Assembly: GCA_947652605.1 (NCBI GenBank)
Contig: OX393581.1
Span: forward strand, 43,981,924 to 44,045,923
DNA length: 64,000 nucleotides
Reading direction: 5' to 3'
Source: Elmis aenea
Taxonomy: Eukaryota > Arthropoda > Insecta > Coleoptera > Elmidae
Shown: positions 58,346 through 64,000 of the stretch, piece after piece
How positions within the stretch are numbered: the first letter of the stretch is position 1
Layout of the letters: every line of letters begins with the position of its first letter
Program-made: the position numbers and the translations under genes
The notes under the pieces: model-generated
What the model saw: only the letters and a program-made list of their open reading frames with translations
The model's database searches: none
What the model was told of the DNA's origin: nothing

Positions 58346-59513
58346 ATCAGTTTTGTTTTCACTTTCTATAATTTTCTCGACATCAGTCTACAAAACTTCG
58401 GGACGGAAGGTGTTTATATTTTTGGAACTAAAATATCCAGAACTTTGATTTTTGTTATATATGTATATGTGCCGTCTTAACGGTTCAAAATGTTAAAATG
58501 CGACAAGAATTGAAGGTTAAGAAAGACAGTTGAATAAAATTGATGGATTAAGATTAGCTGTTTTAAGGACAGTTCATCAAATAAAAAGAAATATGCTTAG
58601 GATAGATAACATTATTATGTACAAAGCACAGATCTCAAATTTATATTCCCCATGAAGCTAGCTGTCAACAGCCAATATCGCGATACGTCCAAATACTTTT
58701 TTTTATATGCTTCACTTCTTTTTTAATTCGCTATAACTTCACCAAATAAATCTGTCCTAAGTATTAAGATGCTCTTTTACACACTCTTCAAAACAAGATT
58801 TTATTAGTTACTTATAATGGAAATACAGGACAAATATCAACGCTGGATAAATTTCCTTTGCTTTAGACGTTGATTTTGCTAAAATCCATGAGGTATTTAA
58901 CTATAAACGTGTCGGTTAAACAGAATCGAATGACGAATGTAGGCAATTACGTTAAAAGCGATACCCATGTGATAACGTACTATCATATATTCCATGCATA
59001 CAAATTCAGTCAGACAAACAAACCGGCCAATAATTGGCGGATACAGGTTGAATATGAATGGAAATTCTGTATTTTAATACGCATCCTCCACTCTTGCTCG
59101 CAGGCATTCCCTTTAAAGAACCGAGTATTCAGCTGTCAAACCATTTTCATGGTAATACACTTTAATATGGCATTTTAAAGAGATTTCACTCGGATTTTTA
59201 ATATTTTTATATTAAACCCGATTCTATAGATCGGCCCTGACATTATAAAACATTTGCTTTGATAAGAATGTCGAAGGCTTAACTGAACATTCTGAAATTT
59301 GACATGAGATTTCGTCAACTGCAATGATTGAACTCAGTTATAAAATTCAATATTAAAAATTTCTTACAACTTTGTTGAACTTCTTTGGATTATTAAATAT
59401 AAAAAAAAAATACTAATTACGAAGAAAGTTCCATAATTGCGACAAACGTAAATTCGTAATTGCACAATTTAACAGTCGTCATTGTGTAAAAGCTTTTTAG
59501 ATCTTTTAGTTTA
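58346..59513. other. Intron DNA with an FB-G fragment at 58530-58655
   Basis: GACAGTTCATCAAATAAAAA and AAGCACAGATCTCAAATTTA repeat the FB-G central stem (compare 26705-26775). The rest has no gene; the 102-codon frame at 58870-59178 has no recognised motif. Confidence 0.5.
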
Positions 59514-60449
59514 TACAGGGTGTCCCAGATTACATTTCCAGCATGGGGATCTCGCTTATTATAAGAGATACAGGTTTTTTTAAATTAGATGAATTATTCC
59601 TTAATATGAGAAAAGCCACAATCATTTTTTAAGTACAAAATTCCTCGTACTTCAAATGTTTTAGCAATTAATATGAAAATATCTCATACCGGTTTTGTCT
59701 TAATCATTAAATTAATTTTATGTGTAAATTTTTATGTAGAATGTTACTATTATCTTAGATTTTTTTATCACTTTTAATTTTTGAGATATTACCCCAACTT
59801 CATTTTTTTTCTTATGGGCCGCCAAGTTGGCTTTGGAATAGTTCGATGTGCTTTTTTTCCCTTTCTAACGATATATAATGCGTTACATCTGTTTTTATAA
59901 GTAACCCAGAAACTCAAGAAAAACCGTATTTTACCGTAATATTTTAAGTTATCTATGAAACATGTTAAACCGGCGCAAGTTGGCCTTGCAATAGTTAAAT
60001 GTGCTTTTTTCTCCTCTTTCTAATGATTTATCATTTGTCATATCTGTTTAAATAAATAATCTGGAAAATAAAAATAAAACATATTTTACTGATATTATTC
60101 TAAGTTAGTTGTCATGTTTCATAGCTAAGAATTATATTGATAGTACCTATGTGGTTTTTCTTGATTTTCCGAGTTATTTATTTTAATAAATACAACAAAA
60201 GATATATCGTTAAAAAGGGGAGAAAAATCACTTCAACATATTCCAAAGCTAACTTGACGGCTCATAAGAAAAAAATGAAGTTCGACATTTTCATATTTTT
60301 GCTATAACATGTGAAGCACGAGCAATTTTGTACTTTTAAAAATTGATTGTGGCTTTTCATACCAAGGAATATTTTATCCACAAACAAACCCGAATCTCTA
60401 ATAATAAGCGATATCCCCATACTGAGAATGTAATCTGGGACACCCTGTA
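59514..60449. mobile_element. Foldback element FB-D, complete
   Basis: It starts TACAGGGTGTCCCAGATTAC and ends GTAATCTGGGACACCCTGTA. The 936-bp structure has mirror arms: AGCATGGGGATCTCGCTTAT against AAGCGATATCCCCATACTG, and GGGCCGCCAAGTTGGCTTTG (near 59817) against GCTAACTTGACGGCTCATAA. It is the complete reference for the half copies at 4085-4536 and 5455-6167. Confidence 0.85.
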
Positions 60450-62213
60450 TATGTTTTGTTTTTTAAAATATATCGTTTTTCATATTTTAATAATGAAATA
60501 ACGTACATCCAGTGAATTATTTTATTCAATTGAAGCTAATTGATTAATATTAAAACTAACACCGATTTCCAACCTAAGAAAATTTTTTTTCTTTGTGAAA
60601 CATTAACGATTTAGGGGGAAAAACACATTTATGAAGTTTCGCCAATATTATTGAAAAATATGCAAAAACTGAATAAAGTATTGGTAGAAGTAAAATATAA
60701 AAAATGTTCCAAATAGACAGTTTAGTAAATTCCCAATCGTTTCAGACTGTAATTATTTAATAAAATGTGCAATGTATCTCCAGGAATTGCATATACAAAC
60801 ATACAAACAGACAAACTACATTGCCTGTTTTTATTTGCATGCAGTACTCGACAGATAAAGGTGTAGATTTCTGAGTTATAATTTTTTTAAGAACACAATA
60901 CAGAAAAATTCACAAGTGAAAAGGCTTAAAAGTTGTAATGAAGGCTTTTGTTGTGCAATATTAAACATGAAAAATCTAAAAAGCTCTCTTTTATAATATG
61001 GCCATGTTCTTTCAAATTTATTATCGATAAAAGTTGAATTATTTTGAAACAGTTTTAAAATATTTCCTTGTACGTAAATATTTTTTTGTTTTTAAGTAAT
61101 CACCTTGTTTGTCAAAATCCAAATAATTATAAAGTTAGTTTAAAGCACTTAATATTTATAAACTTTATCTGTATAGGGTTCCAAAGGCAAACCAAATTTT
61201 CCCAGAAAGGTTTCGAAAACAGTCAATTAATTCCAATAATCGCCGAACGAATTGTAGGGTCATAAAATCAACGCCCACCTGATATATTGGGAAGATTTAG
61301 TACTTTGCTATTTCCCTCATAAGTTTTAGCCTACTTTATATTCGACACCGGTAATTACTTCGGGTAATTTACTCGAAGGCAGAACTTTTTATTAATATAC
61401 AAAGTATAAGATGTGCAGATCCATATCCGAATTACAAAATAAAACACAAAATTACATATTGTTTACAAGTCTGCAGGTGAGGTATAATATTAACATGTAA
61501 GAGAAGTTCATAATTACTTATAAGTACGGCTCTTATTACGCCCCGTTGGTGCGCATTTTCTCGTCTATCGAAGCGAGGTGTGAGATTTTCATCGATTTGA
61601 AGTAATTAATTAAGACCATCATGTTAGCTGTTTAATGAATGAAATTAAACATACTTTACATAAAAATCGTGCACATAAACTCGGCAGTTTGTTGTAATTG
61701 ATTGTTTGCACATGACTGTGGAGGTCTGAAACATCACTGCCTATATCGCAATTTAACGGTCTGGTACTTCACTTAGTATTAAAATTTCTAATAAACTGCG
61801 TATAATGAAGCCCTACTTATTGTTGCCTTAATAACAATGTTCTAGCTACTATTAATACGCAAAATCAGCGGTCACGCCTTAACATTTCAATTAAATTTCC
61901 ATCCAACAACTACGATTCGTCGAGTCAAACGCGTCGTTTTGTGTAATTTAATTTGATGTGGTGGTGGCACCACTGTCATAATAACACGAGTACAATTGAT
62001 AGCTGATACACGCAAAGCAGTGATATCACCGACAGATACCACGAATTTGACAAAAAAGGGGACATGTTCAAATCTTTTACATAAATACAACTGAAACCTA
62101 ATAATATTCGCAACGGTTTTTGATAGACAAATCACGAATAATGCATCGTTTTCATCAAAATGCAATATTTTATCAATATTACATCCAATTAATTTTTATA
62201 ATAATATGTATGT
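60450..62213. other. Unique intron DNA
   Basis: No gene supported. About 61520-62130 is less AT-rich (TTACGCCCCGTTGGTGCGCA near 61538; TGTGGTGGTGGCACCACTGT near 61957). The 92-codon minus-strand frame at 61887-62165 is open, but I recognise no domain and see no splice or start context that would support it. Confidence 0.45.
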
Positions 62214-62871
62214 GTCGTAGGCATAATGTGAAATCCGGGTTTTTATAAAAAGTCAGTACTGCAACCTTAAAATAGAAAAATTCAAATTACGAAACAAGAG
62301 GGATGTTAGGAGTAAACGTAACGTTACGAACAGACCCGTTAGGTACGAGCACGCAGCGCGAGTAGTACGAATATTGATTTATTCGGTTTTAAAGAACAAT
62401 AACGAGTGTTTTAAACAAAAAGTTGAGCCAATCGATTGTTCGTTGACCCGTTTAGTTATAATCGATATATCTCGGGAACATAGAGACATGGAACGTGCAC
62501 CAAACGAATGGTAATTTTTTGCGCAAAGAGAATTCTACGGGCAAGGCGAAATCTAGCAGTAAAGGAGACCCGAAGGGGCTGCGGAATCGCTAGTGTTTTG
62601 ACTAGGCAAATAATGAAATGCCACCATAATTGTTTTTAATGAACACAAACCTAGCTGCATTTTCATAATTTATTTTTTAAAAAACTTTAACCAACCTTTA
62701 ACCTGACCCTCTTTTACTGACCAAATGAATCAGGGTCCGGTTAAAGCTTTTTTTTTGTATAAACACAAACGTATGAGGTTAAGAGAAAGTCATAATTTGC
62801 TCGTTTTGACGGCTTTTTAGAAAATGCCTAGTTATTTTATGAAATGCCGGATTTCACATTATGCCTACGAC
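62214..62871. mobile_element. Inverted-repeat element with GTCGTAGGCATAATGTGAAA ends
   Basis: The terminal 25 bp (GTCGTAGGCATAATGTGAAA and five more bases) are a perfect mirror at 62847-62871. The element is 658 bp. Its left part (62337-62545) repeats 14705-14945. Its right part (about 62685-62760) contains TTAACCTGACCCTCTTTTAC, shared with the middle of the MITE at 40556-40806. No coding capacity, and the superfamily is not assigned. Confidence 0.78.
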
Positions 62872-63142
62872 ATATACCTACATAACAAACAACATGAAAA
62901 AGATATCTGTCCATAATCCGCCTTAATTTTTTTTTAAATGTCAAATACATTTTACTTTTACTTCAAGGCTATATATTTTAGATATTTCCAAAGTCTACTA
63001 GCTTAATCATATTAAATTTTATGTTTGTGTCCCCATATACCATTATGAAAAGCTCAATATATCGAGAAATATTAATGATAGACATAAATGATTCTTAATA
63101 GTTTTTAAAGTTAATTAAATTATTATTAACAAAGTGTAAAAA
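62872..63142. other. AT-rich intron DNA
   Basis: Nothing recognised. Confidence 0.45.
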
Positions 63143-63593
63143 TACACGGTGTTTCATTTAAAACAATCGATATATTCCTGTCTGAAGTTATGCCAAATGG
63201 ACTGGGAATAGAAAACACCCTGTGCATTATTTTAAAACTTCAACCAATCAGCAATCACTATGACACCATCGCTGGATAAAGTTTAAAAAAAAAATTTCTG
63301 AAATGGCGAAGTTTTAAATAGAAGTAGTAATATTTTTTAGAAATCTGTTCCTGTCAATCATTTCAAAAAAAAAACGTAAATTACTCAAAAACGATTAATT
63401 TTTGGTACAAAAAGATGAGAAACAAAAAGTAGGCTGTAGAAAAAAAAACAAGAAAAACCGGATATGATGGAATATTTTTGAAAACGGTTTTGAGTTTGTC
63501 TCAAAAAACTGCACATTTTTGGTAATTTAACCGTTTCTCTTGACTATTAAGCGAGATACCCATGTAATCCCGTCGAATTTGGACCACCCTGTA
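63143..63593. mobile_element. FB-A right arm preceded by a tiny terminus pair
   Basis: 63143-63226 opens TACACGGTGTTTCATTTAAA and closes GAAAACACCCTGTGCA, an 84-bp unit with terminus-like ends. From about 63230 the sequence matches the FB-A right arm (AAAAACTGCACATTTTTGGT, GCGAGATACCCATGTAATCC) to the terminus TTGGACCACCCTGTA at 63593. No complete FB-A left arm is present. Confidence 0.65.
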
Positions 63594-64000
63594 CAACGGT
63601 AAACTCCCATGCCCGTTTTTTACCAAAAATTACATATTTATTAAAACTTACACGTCAATTTCTTTTTATCAAAATGCTCCACATACAAAGCTACGAGGAA
63701 TATGCCGGAGGAACAATGATTTAAAAATTTAAATTAATCTTCCATATATGCCGGTAGAAAATGAAGCCTCATCTCCCGTATGGAAAAATAAAAATCTCCA
63801 AATATAAGGGAATTATCTAGCCAAGTGTAAAACTTATATATTCCGTAATTTGGTTTGTGCTTTTAATTCATATAAAATTGTACTTTTATTTGCCACCTTG
63901 TTTAAATTCCCGATGGAATTATATCCGCTCCATTGATATCAAATTGCTTGGGGTGTTTCTGAAAACGTATTTTTTTATTTTATTAACTTCGGATTAAATT
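63594..64000. other. Intron DNA to the window end
   Basis: No feature recognised. Confidence 0.45.

Noticed and set aside
58196..58480. 94-codon plus-strand frame as a host gene
   Set aside because: Its first half matches the end of mariner-type transposases in the right order after an HDNA box at 58061; the second half is unrelated read-through.
61887..62165. 92-codon minus-strand frame
   Set aside because: Open and of normal composition, but no motif, no related sequence in the window and no transcription or splice signal that would favour a gene.
1..64000. CRISPR array, operons, ribosome binding sites, prokaryotic terminators
   Set aside because: The sequence is eukaryotic intron and transposon DNA; no regularly spaced short direct repeats of the CRISPR type were seen.

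Overview
The window is AT-rich eukaryotic DNA with the look of an insect intron: one short, well-defined coding exon on the + strand (53227-53310) surrounded by tens of kilobases of degenerate, nested transposable elements. The exon encodes the start of the conserved C-terminal coiled-coil (Dachshund box C / DD2) of the transcription cofactor Dachshund. The window is therefore best read as the inside of a dachshund (dac) gene with very large introns: about 53 kb of intron upstream of this exon and more than 10 kb downstream. I found no other host exon. A beetle is a reasonable guess for the organism, based on the transposon mix and on one short (TCAGG)4 run at 57520-57539 (TCAGG is the usual coleopteran telomere unit), but this is weak evidence.

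Most of the remaining sequence is transposon-derived. (1) A large group of foldback elements (long palindromes, or single surviving arms) ends in TACAGGGTG...CACCCTGTA and appears to insert at TA. I label subfamilies FB-A (3156-3720, 16480-17114, arms at 37964-38352 and 63230-63593), FB-D (4085-4536, 5455-6167, 59514-60449), FB-E (17461-18030, 23552-24476), FB-F (35659-37168, arm 32058-32580) and FB-G (26149-27085, 31769-32924, 43520-44511, fragment 58530-58655). Further single examples lie at 1-597, 31659-33033, 33419-34712, 37169-37963 and 53810-55474. FB-F carries a broken Tc1/mariner-type transposase fragment. (2) hAT-type elements have 8-bp target duplications: 7066-8265, 9430-12294, 19657-20792, 23075-24789, 29015-30570, 39801-40184, 40556-40806, 41039-41508, and probably 40210-40904 and 42546-43001. 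(3) A deleted piggyBac lies in TTAA at 50820-52443. (4) Mariner-like remnants lie at 48451-49772 and 58042-58345. (5) Non-LTR retrotransposon fragments lie at 9600-11220, 18803-19656, 22386-23074 plus 24798-25315, 45953-47175 and 48626-49112.

Nesting is heavy, which orders the insertions: for example LINE, then hAT, then foldback at 22386-25315; and a small palindrome, then FB-G, then an FB-F arm at 31659-33033. All transposon reading frames are broken, so none looks able to move by itself.

Between the repeats are unique stretches. Several (about 1600-1860, 15600-15840, 25600-26050, 47640-47880, 57180-57440, 57700-57850) are visibly richer in GC and free of recognised repeats. They are candidates for conserved regulatory DNA of dac, but the sequence alone does not prove that.
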